From Alkaliphilus peptidifermentans DSM 18978 (GTDB taxonomy: Bacteria > Bacillota > Clostridia > Peptostreptococcales > Natronincolaceae), in assembly GCF_900101495.1 (NCBI RefSeq), contig NZ_FMUS01000012.1, positions 1 to 64,000 of the forward strand: a DNA stretch of 64,000 nucleotides, written 5' to 3'. The translations under genes were made by a program, and so were the position numbers. Positions 1 to 8,973 of this stretch are shown one piece after another; positions within the stretch are counted from its first letter, which is position 1, and each line of letters starts with the position of its first letter. Under the pieces are notes generated by a model that was not told the origin of the DNA, did no database searches, and was given only the letters and a program-made list of their open reading frames with translations.

Positions 1-230
1 AAGACTTAGCCGATAAGGCTAGAAGATTTATGAAAACTGAAAAAGGTAAGCGTTACTATAAACGCAGAAAAGAAACCGTGGAAAGAATCTTTGCTGACGC
101 AAAGGAATTGCACGGCCTTAGGTATGCCCACTATCGTGGACTCCATTTAGTTCAGATGCAGTGTTTAATGACTGCTACTGCACAAAATATCAAAAAAATA
201 GCCACTAAGCTATCAAAAGTCCAGGAATAA
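1..230 (+). pseudogene. C-terminal end of an IS transposase (partial at window edge)
   Basis: The frame is open from the first bases of the window and ends at 230, so this is the tail of a gene that begins upstream; the ATG at 30 is internal. The basic stretch [19 protein letters not shown] followed by LRYAHYRGL resembles the last helices of DDE transposases of the IS1182/IS5 type, where the E of [10 protein letters not shown] would be the final catalytic acid. I cannot see whether the rest of the element is intact, and no terminal inverted repeat was identified after the stop. The family assignment rests on recall of this C-terminal motif. Two hairpins follow. Confidence 0.7.
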
Positions 231-300
231 TCTTGGGTTTTTGATAGTTTAGTAGCAGAAACAATTAAAAATTTCATTTAAATCAATTTACAAAGAATTT

Positions 301-330
301 AACCACCAGATTAGATAAAATCTGGTGGTT
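301..330. terminator. Hairpin downstream of transposase end
   Basis: A perfect 10-bp stem (AACCACCAGA / TCTGGTGGTT) encloses a 10-base loop. It lies between the convergent transposase tail and the permease gene. The T-run is weak on both strands, so it may be a terminator or part of the element's end. Confidence 0.5.
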
Positions 331-343
331 TGTAATCAACCTC

Positions 344-376
344 AATAACGAGAGGTAAAACCTCTCGTTATTTTTT
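344..376 (+). terminator. Rho-independent terminator
   Basis: A perfect 12-bp stem (AATAACGAGAGG / CCTCTCGTTATT) with a 5-base loop is followed by six T residues on the plus strand. It could also stop the convergent permease transcript, though the minus-strand T-tract is poor. Confidence 0.75.
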
Positions 377-401
377 AGTTTCTTTAAAGTATAATTAATT
401 C

Positions 402-1925
402 TTAATCATTCATTTCAAGTATTACATTTTCCTCAAGCTTTCCTTCTGCTACTAATTTATCCTTTAAAAATATATGGAAACCCATAAACATAGCACCCAT
501 AATAAAATAGCCTAATGCGTACTCATAATTATATAAAAAGCTCAACTTTGGAGCATGCATAAACCCTGTTGCTGCTAAAACCACTGCAGCTAAAGCTGCA
601 TAAGCTGCTTTGTTGTACTCATTGTCTAGAATAAACACTAAAATAGCCGCCCATAGTAGCCCCGAAAACATTGCGCCCTGTCCTAATGGAACAATTGCTG
701 GGGAAACCCCTGCCACCACTTCACCAGCTCTTGCATTAAATCGAGTCATGATATAATTTGCAAAGGCTGGGAACATTGCGATTACAACTGCTGGGTAATG
801 CTTTGGTTTAACAGATGAGAATGCTTGTGAAACCATAGATATTCCCACAAATACTAGTATAGGTGCGATAACTGGTAGTGGAATTATCTTAGACATAGCT
901 GCAATTATACCAAAGGTAGAAGCAACTAAAAATACAATTCCATTTAGAACCGAATAACCTCTTCCAGCATTCATCCATTTAGATCCAATGGATGCTATAT
1001 ACACAGTTGTAGGGAAAACTCCACCAAATATACATCCTACCATTGTACCTATTCCGTCAAATAATTGTGCTTCTTGAACATTATAGTTATCTCCTGCAGA
1101 AGCCATAGCTTCAACATTATTCATAGTTTCAATAAAGTTATATATAGATATTGGTAATAATACTGCAAATAAGCTTAACATAGGCCCCATTAAATATGAA
1201 ATCCCTTGTAAAAACCCAAATGTAGGTATCGGAAGATAAAAACCAAAGGTGTTCATTCCTTCACTTATTTGAGAAGGATCAACCTTACCAATGGTATATG
1301 CCAAAACTGTACCTACAACTATCGCAAATAAAGATGCAGGAATTCTGAATGGCATAGCTTTTTTTGCAACTAAACCTATTAAAATAATCGATAATACTAT
1401 CATACCTATTATAGGCATTTCATATGTCTTGAAGAATAGCTCCCCACCAATTAATGCGAAGGCAACTCCTGCTAAAGGTCCAAGCATAGCTGCTCTAGGC
1501 AGGTTATCTCGTACCCATTTACCTATTACACTTCCCAATGCCTCTATTGCCCCTCCAATAAAACATGCTGCCATACCTATTTTCCATGCCATCTCTGCAT
1601 CACCTGTTAATGCCAAGGCTGGGCTTAATACTCCAAAGAGATAAATGAACATTACAGGTGTACTTATACCATAGGATAAAGCTGTTACATCAGTTCTGTT
1701 CTCCTTCAATGCTAATCTTTTTGCCATATGAGCATAGTACAAATTACCGAATAATACTGATATTGCTGCCCCCGGAATAACTCTACCATATACTATACTA
1801 CCAGGAAACCCCATACTCATCATAGAAACTGCAATTAAAACAAAATTAGCTAGGTTATTCTGGAATAATGCAAAGAAACCATCAATATCCTCCCGTTTAA
1901 ACCATGGATAGATTACTTTTGACAT
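402..1925 (-). CDS. NCS2-family nucleobase permease (xanthine/uracil type)
   Basis: A polytopic membrane protein of about 507 residues with roughly 12 hydrophobic segments. It matches the NCS2/azgA-like permease group that imports purines, uracil or related compounds by cation symport. The start was set at the ATG preceded by a GGGGGG ribosome site 7 bases upstream; an ATG 33 bases further out has no such site. The N-terminal block FKREDIDGFFALFQNN and the central region of Gly/Ala-rich helices (RAAMLGPLAGVAF) fit the family. The exact substrate cannot be told from sequence. I looked for a purine riboswitch upstream and did not see one. It stands alone as a single transcription unit. Confidence 0.82.
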   Translation of the reverse strand: MSKVIYPWFKREDIDGFFALFQNNLANFVLIAVSMMSMGFPGSIVYGRVIPGAAISVLFGNLYYAHMAKRLALKENRTDVTALSYGISTPVMFIYLFGVLSPALALTGDAEMAWKIGMAACFIGGAIEALGSVIGKWVRDNLPRAAMLGPLAGVAFALIGGELFFKTYEMPIIGMIVLSIILIGLVAKKAMPFRIPASLFAIVVGTVLAYTIGKVDPSQISEGMNTFGFYLPIPTFGFLQGISYLMGPMLSLFAVLLPISIYNFIETMNNVEAMASAGDNYNVQEAQLFDGIGTMVGCIFGGVFPTTVYIASIGSKWMNAGRGYSVLNGIVFLVASTFGIIAAMSKIIPLPVIAPILVFVGISMVSQAFSSVKPKHYPAVVIAMFPAFANYIMTRFNARAGEVVAGVSPAIVPLGQGAMFSGLLWAAILVFILDNEYNKAAYAALAAVVLAATGFMHAPKLSFLYNYEYALGYFIMGAMFMGFHIFLKDKLVAEGKLEENVILEMND

Positions 1926-2190
1926 TAAATATTCCCCCCACCATTTTTTTGATCCCACTCCTACTCAGCTATAAAATAGAGTAGAATGAAATCGTTTTCA
2001 TATAATACTACATCTTTCTTGATAATTCCTTTGTAATTATTATACCATTATATTTGCTACTATTCTGAATAATTGATATATTAAAATCTACCAATTCGTT
2101 TTTACACCTGTATTTAACTGAGTATCTAATAGAATATTTTATGTGGTATTTTAACAAAAATTCTAATAGTTAAAAGATTATTTTTTGTTT

Positions 2191-3501
2191 TTAATCTAAT
2201 TTGTACTGATACCAATAATCATACCTGCCCTGCATTGACATTGATAGCTTTGATACAACGCCAATAGATTTATTTTCTATTAACCCTATTGTGTTGTTTT
2301 TTGAATTCTCAGCCCTCCAGATACTATCACTACTAATTAGATTATATTCTTCCTTGTTTTCTAATGCATCGTATAGTGGTATTATTTCATATACTGACCT
2401 ACCTTCTTTTCGATATTTATGCACCCATGTAGGAACAAATGTAATTTCACTAAATTCTATATTATCATTTATTAAGTCCTTTCTTAAAGTAACATTTACT
2501 ATCATACCATCTTCAGTATATCTATTGTTTAGATACTCATATCTTTGATTCGAAATAAAATTACCTAAAGAATAAGCTACTAAAGTTTGATTCATATTAT
2601 CGGTAGAGCTTATAATCTCAATTGGTTGCAGTACATGAGGATGACTACCAAAAATAATATTAACCCCGTAATCTGCCAGTTCTTGTGCTATTCTTTTCTG
2701 ATATGAGCTTGGTTTTTGATGATACTCATTTCCCCAGTGTAGACAAAAGATAAGTACCTCTGCCCCCTTATCTTTCATTTTATCAACCCTATCCTTCATC
2801 ACAAGTAAATCATCCTCTAGAAATTCATAACTAAAAGAATCAATAAGAGCCTCAGTATCCGTAGGAATTCTTATACTATTTATAGCTTTATAATTTCCTA
2901 ATCTAGGTGTTTCATAGGTAAATGAGGTTAGTCCTACATTAATACCCTTAACCTCCATAATTATAAAGCTTTCTTCTTCTTCATTAAGCCTAGTACCAAA
3001 TGGCATAAGATTTTCCTGTCTTAATACCTCTATTGTCCTTAATATTCCTGCCCTCCCGGTATCAAAGGAGTGATTATTAGCTGTTGCTAAAGCATGAAAG
3101 CCCGCTTCCTTTAAAGCCGTTGCAAGGGCATCAGGACTGTTAAATAAAGGGTATCCAGAATATCCCCTATCACTCCCTCCAAAGGTTGTCTCTAAATTAC
3201 CCAGCATAAGGTCAGTAGATTGTAGGTAAGGTTTAATATATTTAAAGTTATTGTCAAAGTTATATTCATCCCCAAAGTATTGGGCTGTAAGCTGTGGACT
3301 GTGGACCATAATGTCACCAACAGCGGATATACTTATATCAACAAATTGTGGCTTTACCACCGGTATTTCAATGCCATTTTTTTCTGGGTTTTCCTCCAGC
3401 ATTGTCTCAATTGGCAAAGCAGTATTTTCATGTTTAAGTTGACATGATATAAATGTTAATGATAAACATAAAACCATTATAAATAATATAAGCCTTCTCA
3501 T
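2191..3501 (-). CDS. CapA-family lipoprotein (poly-gamma-glutamate/capsule-type metallophosphatase fold)
   Basis: A protein of 436 residues starting with a lipoprotein signal: a hydrophobic stretch ending in the lipobox LTFISC, so Cys20 is the likely lipidated residue. The body carries the CapA/PGA_cap signature blocks SAVGDIMVHSPQ, LGNLETTFGG, ANNHSFDTGRAG, CLHWGNEYHQ, FGSHPHVLQP and AYSLGNFIS. These supply the His/Asp/Asn ligands of a calcineurin-like metal site. CapA proteins take part in poly-gamma-glutamate or capsule handling at the outer membrane face. No capB/capC partner is present here, so the polymer it serves is unknown. The ribosome site GGGAGG lies 8 bases before the ATG. Confidence 0.85.
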   Translation of the reverse strand: MRRLILFIMVLCLSLTFISCQLKHENTALPIETMLEENPEKNGIEIPVVKPQFVDISISAVGDIMVHSPQLTAQYFGDEYNFDNNFKYIKPYLQSTDLMLGNLETTFGGSDRGYSGYPLFNSPDALATALKEAGFHALATANNHSFDTGRAGILRTIEVLRQENLMPFGTRLNEEEESFIIMEVKGINVGLTSFTYETPRLGNYKAINSIRIPTDTEALIDSFSYEFLEDDLLVMKDRVDKMKDKGAEVLIFCLHWGNEYHQKPSSYQKRIAQELADYGVNIIFGSHPHVLQPIEIISSTDNMNQTLVAYSLGNFISNQRYEYLNNRYTEDGMIVNVTLRKDLINDNIEFSEITFVPTWVHKYRKEGRSVYEIIPLYDALENKEEYNLISSDSIWRAENSKNNTIGLIENKSIGVVSKLSMSMQGRYDYWYQYKLD

Positions 3502-3564
3502 TTTAATAGCCTCCCATTGGTAATATTAGCCTTTATTATTATACCACGGTGAGTTTAATATAAC

Positions 3565-3604
3565 AAAACCCAACGACAGCTTTAAAATGTTGTTGGGTTT
3601 TAAA
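3565..3604. terminator. Bidirectional-looking terminator hairpin
   Basis: The stem AAAACCCAAC / GTTGGGTTTT is extended by imperfect pairing around a central loop, with A and T tracts on each side. It lies just downstream of the TerB-like gene on the minus strand. Confidence 0.75.
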
Positions 3605-3617
3605 AAGAGATACTCGA

Positions 3618-4514
3618 CTATATAATATGTGGTTCTGTATGGATAAGGGTTCCTTTTGTTTTTTCCAATATCAGCCTTAATTCTTGCAATGGAATTAATA
3701 AATTTGTGTCCTTTTCATCTTCTATCCTCTCATCAATAGAAAGAATATCTTCACTAATATACCTAATTCCTCGATCTTGAATTTTTCTCATTTCCTCTTT
3801 TAGTAGCAATTGAAGCTTTAAATTCTTTTTGCTATTATAGTCTATAATCCATTTTAGAGAATGATATGTGGCAAAGCCCATAATAATAGAAATGACAAGA
3901 CCTGCTAAATAGCTCTCCTTCTTATGACTCTTCATTTTACTAAGACCCAGTAGCCCAGATAAAATCCCAAATGGTCCCAATCCTTTAAAGGTTCCGGAAA
4001 AGTAAATAGCTGTAATTGGTATCCCTATGGCCATTGCCTTTGCTGCTGTATGCTTCACAAACAACTTTGTATCTTTTAAGTCTGTAAAAACCTGGTCAGT
4101 TCGATATTCATTTTTGAAAAACTCTAATTGCTCCTCGGTTATTTCATAGATTTTTTGGATTTCAGATATGTATTCCCTTTCTTCTTTGCTTTCTGAATAA
4201 TCTGCACCCATAATAATCATTAAGTCCTTCATTAAGGAAAATCGCAGTATGTTTTTTTCTTGTTGATTTAGATCATTAATAGCAGCTTGACATATTAGTT
4301 CTAAGGATTCTTTATTTGGAGTTATAATGTACTCTATTATTTGCTCCCTTTTACTTGAAGGCAGTTTTATATTGGCCATTAATCTGTAAAGCTCAGCCAG
4401 CTTAAGCTGATTTAACTCTCCTTCTACTGTTACCATTAATGAAAGCAGCTTACAATATATTAGTTTTGTTCTTGAAGGCAGCTTTTCTAGTGGTCTAACT
4501 TTTTCTCTTTCCAT
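3618..4514 (-). CDS. TerB-like domain membrane protein
   Basis: 298 residues. The N-terminal ~150 residues are predicted all-helical and acidic, with a pattern resembling the tellurite-resistance TerB fold (SLMKDLMIIMGADYSESKEE and EYISEIQKIYEITEEQLEFF, each helix followed by a D/E-rich turn). Two or three hydrophobic segments follow at about 155-215, the last near GLVISIIMGFATYHSLKWII, and then a charged, probably cytoplasmic tail of about 80 residues. TerB-like domains are thought to bind metal or act in membrane-stress systems. No tel/ter partner is nearby. I infer only a membrane-associated stress or envelope protein. The start has a GAGGTG ribosome site. Confidence 0.5.
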   Translation of the reverse strand: MEREKVRPLEKLPSRTKLIYCKLLSLMVTVEGELNQLKLAELYRLMANIKLPSSKREQIIEYIITPNKESLELICQAAINDLNQQEKNILRFSLMKDLMIIMGADYSESKEEREYISEIQKIYEITEEQLEFFKNEYRTDQVFTDLKDTKLFVKHTAAKAMAIGIPITAIYFSGTFKGLGPFGILSGLLGLSKMKSHKKESYLAGLVISIIMGFATYHSLKWIIDYNSKKNLKLQLLLKEEMRKIQDRGIRYISEDILSIDERIEDEKDTNLLIPLQELRLILEKTKGTLIHTEPHII

Positions 4515-4645
4515 AATTAGTTCACCTCATTCTATAGGTTTTATTTATATATTTATTATAATACTCCTTTGCATATCTAAAGCATTATCTATCTTCCATT
4601 AATTAAGCTTTTATTAGATATTACTCCCTTATTGCTTCTATTCTC

Positions 4646-5455
4646 TTACACTTCAACAGGCGCTCCATTAATCAAAAAGCCTCCGTGGTGAGAACAGGTT
4701 TTAAAAGCCCATTGAGTACCTATTTCCATTGCCTGTTTAATTGAACCTCCCTTTAGTATTACTGACATGTAACCTGCAATAAAGCTATCGCCAGCACCAA
4801 GAGTATCAATAACTCTGCCTTTTTCAGCAGAATGAAAATATAGTTTATTACCATCGTACACTCTACTTCCCACCTTCCCCTGTAGAAAAACAGCATGTCT
4901 TGCTCCAAAACTACAGGCCTCAAGTAACATATCTTCCTCTTCTTTTTCAAACCTTGTTCCTGAGTAAAAAGCATAATCTATGTATTTTAGAGCTTCAGTG
5001 ATTATTCTTTTGTTCCTTAAAATCGAAAAATCAAAGGATATGCTTGAATATCCGTGAATATCTTTTAATTGATTTATTATTCCCCCCATAATTGAAGTAT
5101 GTATGTGGGAATGGCCTTTTATGAACTCAATCTGATGGTTGTCTATATAAAATCCCTCTAAAACACCCATTTCCAAACCATTAAATGCTCTTTCTCCATC
5201 CTTCACCTCAACAGTGGATAAGGGAGTGTTTCCTTCAATAACATTAGAATAGTTTATATCTACACTATTTTCTTTTAAAGTACTCATAAGTTTAATACCT
5301 GCTTTATCAGAGGCAATTGGTCCTACATAGCTTAAGTGGAAAGCAGTGTCTTGCTGTAGGTTCATAATAAAGTTGATTGCATTTCCTCCTAAATATTTCT
5401 TTTGTAGGTTACTATAAAAGTCAAGCATATTATCACCTACGGCCACAACCTTCAT
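4646..5455 (-). CDS. PfkB-family sugar kinase (fructosamine/fructoselysine 6-kinase-like)
   Basis: 269 residues from the ATG at 5455. This start is preferred over an upstream alternative because AAGGGGCT precedes it and MKVVAVGDNMLDFY is the usual N-terminus. The glycine-rich substrate region LGGNAINF and the C-terminal PfkB signature DTLGAGDSFIAGYM, whose GAGD aspartate is the catalytic base, are both clear. The short length and GDNMLDFY-type start most resemble FrlD-like fructoselysine kinases, which phosphorylate Amadori products. No FrlB deglycase lies nearby, so the substrate is inferred only weakly. The gene begins one base after the stop of the HAD phosphatase gene, showing tight co-translation. 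Confidence 0.75.
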   Translation of the reverse strand: MKVVAVGDNMLDFYSNLQKKYLGGNAINFIMNLQQDTAFHLSYVGPIASDKAGIKLMSTLKENSVDINYSNVIEGNTPLSTVEVKDGERAFNGLEMGVLEGFYIDNHQIEFIKGHSHIHTSIMGGIINQLKDIHGYSSISFDFSILRNKRIITEALKYIDYAFYSGTRFEKEEEDMLLEACSFGARHAVFLQGKVGSRVYDGNKLYFHSAEKGRVIDTLGAGDSFIAGYMSVILKGGSIKQAMEIGTQWAFKTCSHHGGFLINGAPVEV

Positions 5456-5456
5456 T

Positions 5457-6338
5457 TCATTCAGCCCCTTTATAAAGAGCATCTCTATTGTGCAGAAGAG
5501 TTTCTATTAGAAATGATATCCCATCCTCTTCATTTGATTTAGTCTTCCAATCAGCAACTTTTAGAACCTCTTCTTCTGCATTTTCCATAGCAACACCTAC
5601 CCCCGCAAAGCTAAGCATTGATAAGTCATTGAAATTGTCGCCGACTGCAATGACTTCATCAGAGTTGATATTCAATTCATCACAAAGTCTTCTTAAGGCG
5701 CTACCTTTAGATGCAGTTTGATGTAGTACCTCTATATTATCTCTTCCCGAGCTTGTTAGTTCTATTCCCTTAATGCACTTTATTTTTTCTTTAATAACCA
5801 TTAACTTTTCTTCATCTAGTGAATAAATAAACAAGCTTGCAAAGGTTCCTCCCTCTGAAATGTATTTCATTATGTCCACTTTTTTATGGGCGCCGCTAAG
5901 AAAAACAGCTGATAATATATTTAACCAGAGCTTAAGCTTAGACTGCTGCTTTAGCATAATAAAATTTTTAATTACCTTTATTCTTTCCCGATAGCTTTTA
6001 ATATAGCTACAAGTTCCATCAGATCCATGGTAATAAATATTTTCTTTTTCTAGTATTGGTATTAAATGCAACAAAGAATCATTATTAATATTTATAACTT
6101 CAATTAGTTTCTCTTCTTTATTACGTATAACAGCACCATTATTGCTTACCACCCAACAGGGCAGACCTATTTGACTTAGATAAGGTTTTATTGTAGCAAA
6201 TGGCCTGCCTGTACATATAACTATCTCTATACCACTGTTATATGCCTTTCTAAGGGCCTTTATGTTTTGAATAGACAGTGTCTTATTATTCTTTAAGAGT
6301 GTGCCATCCATATCCGTTGCCAGCATTTTTATATTCAT
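5457..6338 (-). CDS. Cof-type HAD-IIB sugar phosphatase
   Basis: 293 residues with all HAD landmarks: motif I ATDMDGTLLK near the N-terminus (nucleophile Asp), motif II CTGRPF, a C2-type cap domain in the middle, and motif IV AVGDNFNDLSM near the C-terminus. Cof-like phosphatases act on sugar phosphates or related metabolites in the cytoplasm. It is translationally coupled to the PfkB kinase, so the two may act on the same sugar phosphate; that is inference. A GGGAGGAAG ribosome site precedes the ATG. Confidence 0.85.
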   Translation of the reverse strand: MNIKMLATDMDGTLLKNNKTLSIQNIKALRKAYNSGIEIVICTGRPFATIKPYLSQIGLPCWVVSNNGAVIRNKEEKLIEVININNDSLLHLIPILEKENIYYHGSDGTCSYIKSYRERIKVIKNFIMLKQQSKLKLWLNILSAVFLSGAHKKVDIMKYISEGGTFASLFIYSLDEEKLMVIKEKIKCIKGIELTSSGRDNIEVLHQTASKGSALRRLCDELNINSDEVIAVGDNFNDLSMLSFAGVGVAMENAEEEVLKVADWKTKSNEEDGISFLIETLLHNRDALYKGAE

Positions 6339-6544
6339 TTTCTTCCTCCCGACTTTTTATATATATTATTATAACTTTTTTTAATTAAATATGAAAGAAT
6401 GAAACCATGTAATACATTGATTACATTTATATAATTGACTAATCTTTGTTATATCTGAATATTATAGATGGATTATGATTATACTATCAATTGAAATTAG
6501 TATACTTACTTAGGCATATTCTTTTTAATAGGAGGGCGAAAGCA

Positions 6545-7051
6545 TTGTTATCTGAAAATTTGATAAGGAAGCTTAATGAGCAAGTTAAACATGAATTCTA
6601 TTCTTCAAATTACTATCTTGCTATGGCTTCATACTGTAAGGAACTTGATTTAGATGGTTTTGCCAATTTTTTTATTGTTCAAGCAGAAGAAGAGAGATTT
6701 CATGCTATGAAATTATTTAATTTCATTAACGAAATTGGTGGTAGAGCTATAATATCAGGTTTAGATGAACCACAGAATAGCTTTTCTTCTTTAGAGGAAG
6801 TTTTTCATAGTTCATTAAAGCATGAAGAGTTTGTAACAGAATTGATAAATCAATTAATGGATTTGGCTATAACAGAAAAGAATTATGCTACAGTTAGCTT
6901 CTTAAATTGGTTTGTAGATGAGCAGGTGGAAGAAATGGCTATGATGAATTCATTATTAAAAAGGGTTAGACGTATCATAGGAAATGATTCTGCTATATAC
7001 ATGATGGATGATGAATTAGCAAAGAGAATATTTACTCCACCAGTCCAATAA
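6545..7051 (+). CDS. ftnA: Ferritin (intact copy)
   Basis: 168 residues if the TTG at 6545 is used. That start follows AGGAGGG by 7 bases and gives the normal ferritin N-terminus LSENLIRKLNEQVKHEFYSS; upstream in-frame codons lack a ribosome site. Ferroxidase-centre residues are visible in NEQVKHEFYSSNYYLAM, QAEEERFHAMKLF and FVDEQVEEM. It forms a 24-subunit iron-storage shell in the cytoplasm. The last 240 bases are duplicated at 10385-10624 with two differences seen by eye. This copy has no strong terminator after its stop, whereas the truncated copy does. The final codons differ between copies, so the junction lies within the last few residues. Confidence 0.9.
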   Translation: MLSENLIRKLNEQVKHEFYSSNYYLAMASYCKELDLDGFANFFIVQAEEERFHAMKLFNFINEIGGRAIISGLDEPQNSFSSLEEVFHSSLKHEEFVTELINQLMDLAITEKNYATVSFLNWFVDEQVEEMAMMNSLLKRVRRIIGNDSAIYMMDDELAKRIFTPPVQ

Positions 7052-7589
7052 ATGTTTTAGCAAAAGGGTCTTTGGGTAAATAGCAGATTACAATAATGAA
7101 TCGTTAATAAACTTTCCATTTACTAATAGGGGATGCTTTCCAATTTTGACTTCTTCACCCAGATTATAATGTCTCACAAAACTAAATTCCACTTTATAGG
7201 TGGGTGTAGTTGCGCAAATTTACAAGTGACTAAACCCACCCTTCTTAACTCATAGGCTAGGAAATTCTCTTGCTGGATATTTGGGTCTGTATTTCGTTGT
7301 TTCGTAAGCGTCAATACGATTCTTTCCAAAGTTATTTGAAAAATAAAACCTATTTTTTGAAGAAACTCTGCAAATTCGCAAATTTTATGAGTACAAATAA
7401 GTTCATTCAAAAAAAGTTGGAAAGTACCATCAAATGGCCCACCCCTTTACAAAAGATAGCAATTATGATTTCAGTAGTAGCTTTACGCTTTGATTTTATA
7501 CCGTGTTCGTTAATTATGCTATAGACTGTATTGCGGCTGGTCGACCTTTTTCTATGTTATTAATTGAATCATAAGATTTCGGTTTATTA
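7052..7589 (-). other. Non-coding stretch with degenerate ORF remnants
   Basis: No intact gene is visible. On the minus strand short open pieces exist, such as one reading NTVYSIINEHGIKSKRKA around 7430-7540 and another ending GEEVKIGKHPLLVNGKF around 7080-7160. They are broken by stops and frame changes and I do not recognise them. They look like decayed genes between the intact ferritin and the WbqC remnant. None has a ribosome site or terminator. Confidence 0.4.
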
Positions 7590-7770
7590 ACTTACATATT
7601 TATCCAAAATTCTTTTTCTGGTTTTTTTAAAAATCTGCATTTACATCTATTTTTAAATTCTCTTTTAACAAATTGAACATCATCTAATATAATAAAAGCA
7701 TCAGCGCTACAAATTTTTTATAAAACTTTTATATTTGGAAAAAGATTAGGTTGATGTATTGCTACACTAC
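7590..7770 (-). pseudogene. Remnant of a WbqC-like family gene
   Basis: Reading the minus strand by eye gives VAIHQPNLFPNIKVL, then a TAA stop (7717-7719), then KICSADAFIILDDVQFVKRE and FKNR in the same frame. The IHQPN...P and ADxFxxLDDVQFxKRxFxNR blocks are the N-terminal signature of the WbqC-like family, which is linked to polysaccharide and nucleotide-sugar clusters. The frame is then lost in an A-rich tract near 7630. The remaining ~150 residues of the family are not recognisable. This was translated manually, so the boundaries are approximate. Confidence 0.6.
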
Positions 7771-7893
7771 TCAGAAAATTGTTGGAATTATGGATATTTA
7801 TTTTTTTAATATACTTAAAATCATTATTATACAAAATAATTGCCTTCTTTCTATGAAATTTTTTCTTCAATTAAAATTTTTCTGTGTTTAGTT

Positions 7894-8883
7894 CTAATTT
7901 GAATAGAAGTTAATTGTTAAAAACAAAATTATCGATGATAGTGCAAAACATAGATTAACTATATACAAGTATTTAACAACATGCTCTGGGGGTAATCCTT
8001 TATTTACTAGCCGATGATGTATTTGATTGCTATCAGCTATGTAGACTGATCTATTCTCTCTAATTCTCTTAAAGACAACATATATATTATCGAAGAAAGG
8101 TACCCCTAATGCTATAATAGGAACAACTAATGATAATAATGCAACTTGTTTATATGCACTCTCCAATGAGATTACTGATATTAAGAATCCTAAGAAAGTA
8201 GCTCCTGAATCTCCAGCGAAAACACTAGCTGGAAACTTATTATATTTAAGAAATCCCATTATTACTCCTAACAGAATTACAGCGATGATAGCAGCATCAC
8301 TTTCTTTTTTTACTATTGCTACAATAAAGAAAACGGTTGTAGTAATTGCTGATAGTCCTCCTGAAAGTCCATCTAATCCGTCTGAAAAATTGATAATAGT
8401 AGTAACTCCTAAAATCCATAAAATTGTTACTACTAATTTAATTGTACTCGGCAAAAAAACATACTCCAAAGTTAATGGATGTTTAAATCCAGTGAAAGCA
8501 ATTCCAGATAAGTATATTATCAAAGCAGCCACAACTTGCAAGATTAGTTTAGGTAGTGCTGTCATATCTTTTCCTTTACTTTTATACCAGTCATCTAACA
8601 ACCCAACAAACAAAATTATGGAAGTACTTATGAAAATACCAAAATATTTTATGTATCCAATTTCCTCAACAATATAGTACATAGTATGAAAACCAATAAA
8701 CATTCCAATTCCACCAACTAAAGGAGTTGGTATTTTGTGTGTTTTTCTTTTAGTTGGCATATCAGTAAAATTGATTTTCAAAGCATACGTTTTCAAAATA
8801 AAGATTGAAGAACTCGTTATTATAAATGCTCCTATGAATAAGGATGCTCCTATAAATAGGTTTTCCGCCAACATTATATTCAT
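7894..8883 (-). CDS. tagO: MraY/WecA/TagO-type undecaprenyl-phosphate N-acetylhexosamine-1-P transferase
   Basis: 329 residues with about ten hydrophobic segments. The family motifs are present: VGLLDDWYK (metal-binding DD), NFSDGLDGLSGG, FAGDSGATFLGF, and the HHRLVNKGL block that separates WecA/TagO from MraY. It moves a sugar-1-phosphate from a UDP-sugar to undecaprenyl phosphate at the inner membrane face, the first step in wall teichoic acid or surface polysaccharide synthesis. The gene is intact, although its neighbours on both sides (WbqC remnant, glycosyltransferase) are broken. A GAGGGGGTAGG ribosome site precedes the ATG. The symbol reflects the family, not a proven pathway. Confidence 0.85.
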   Translation of the reverse strand: MNIMLAENLFIGASLFIGAFIITSSSIFILKTYALKINFTDMPTKRKTHKIPTPLVGGIGMFIGFHTMYYIVEEIGYIKYFGIFISTSIILFVGLLDDWYKSKGKDMTALPKLILQVVAALIIYLSGIAFTGFKHPLTLEYVFLPSTIKLVVTILWILGVTTIINFSDGLDGLSGGLSAITTTVFFIVAIVKKESDAAIIAVILLGVIMGFLKYNKFPASVFAGDSGATFLGFLISVISLESAYKQVALLSLVVPIIALGVPFFDNIYVVFKRIRENRSVYIADSNQIHHRLVNKGLPPEHVVKYLYIVNLCFALSSIILFLTINFYSN

Positions 8884-8973
8884 AACCTACCCCCTCTAGC
8901 TTTAACATTAGCTCCGTTATATAAGAAACAAATTATTTTTTCTGTAAGTTTTACTAGCACACCAATTGACATG

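Noticed and set aside
1926-2190. Possible purine riboswitch upstream of the NCS2 permease
   Set aside because: I could not find the paired loops or the conserved core of the purine aptamer; only AT-rich sequence is seen.
4759-4974. Frame of 71 codons inside the PfkB kinase gene
   Set aside because: It is an out-of-frame shadow of a well-supported gene.
6339-6544. Possible Fur or PerR box before ferritin
   Set aside because: Only weak A/T-rich dyads are present; none matches the consensus well enough.
7174-7524. Two overlapping short frames on opposite strands near the ferritin gene
   Set aside because: They lie in a decayed region, lack ribosome sites and match no family I know; treated as remnants.
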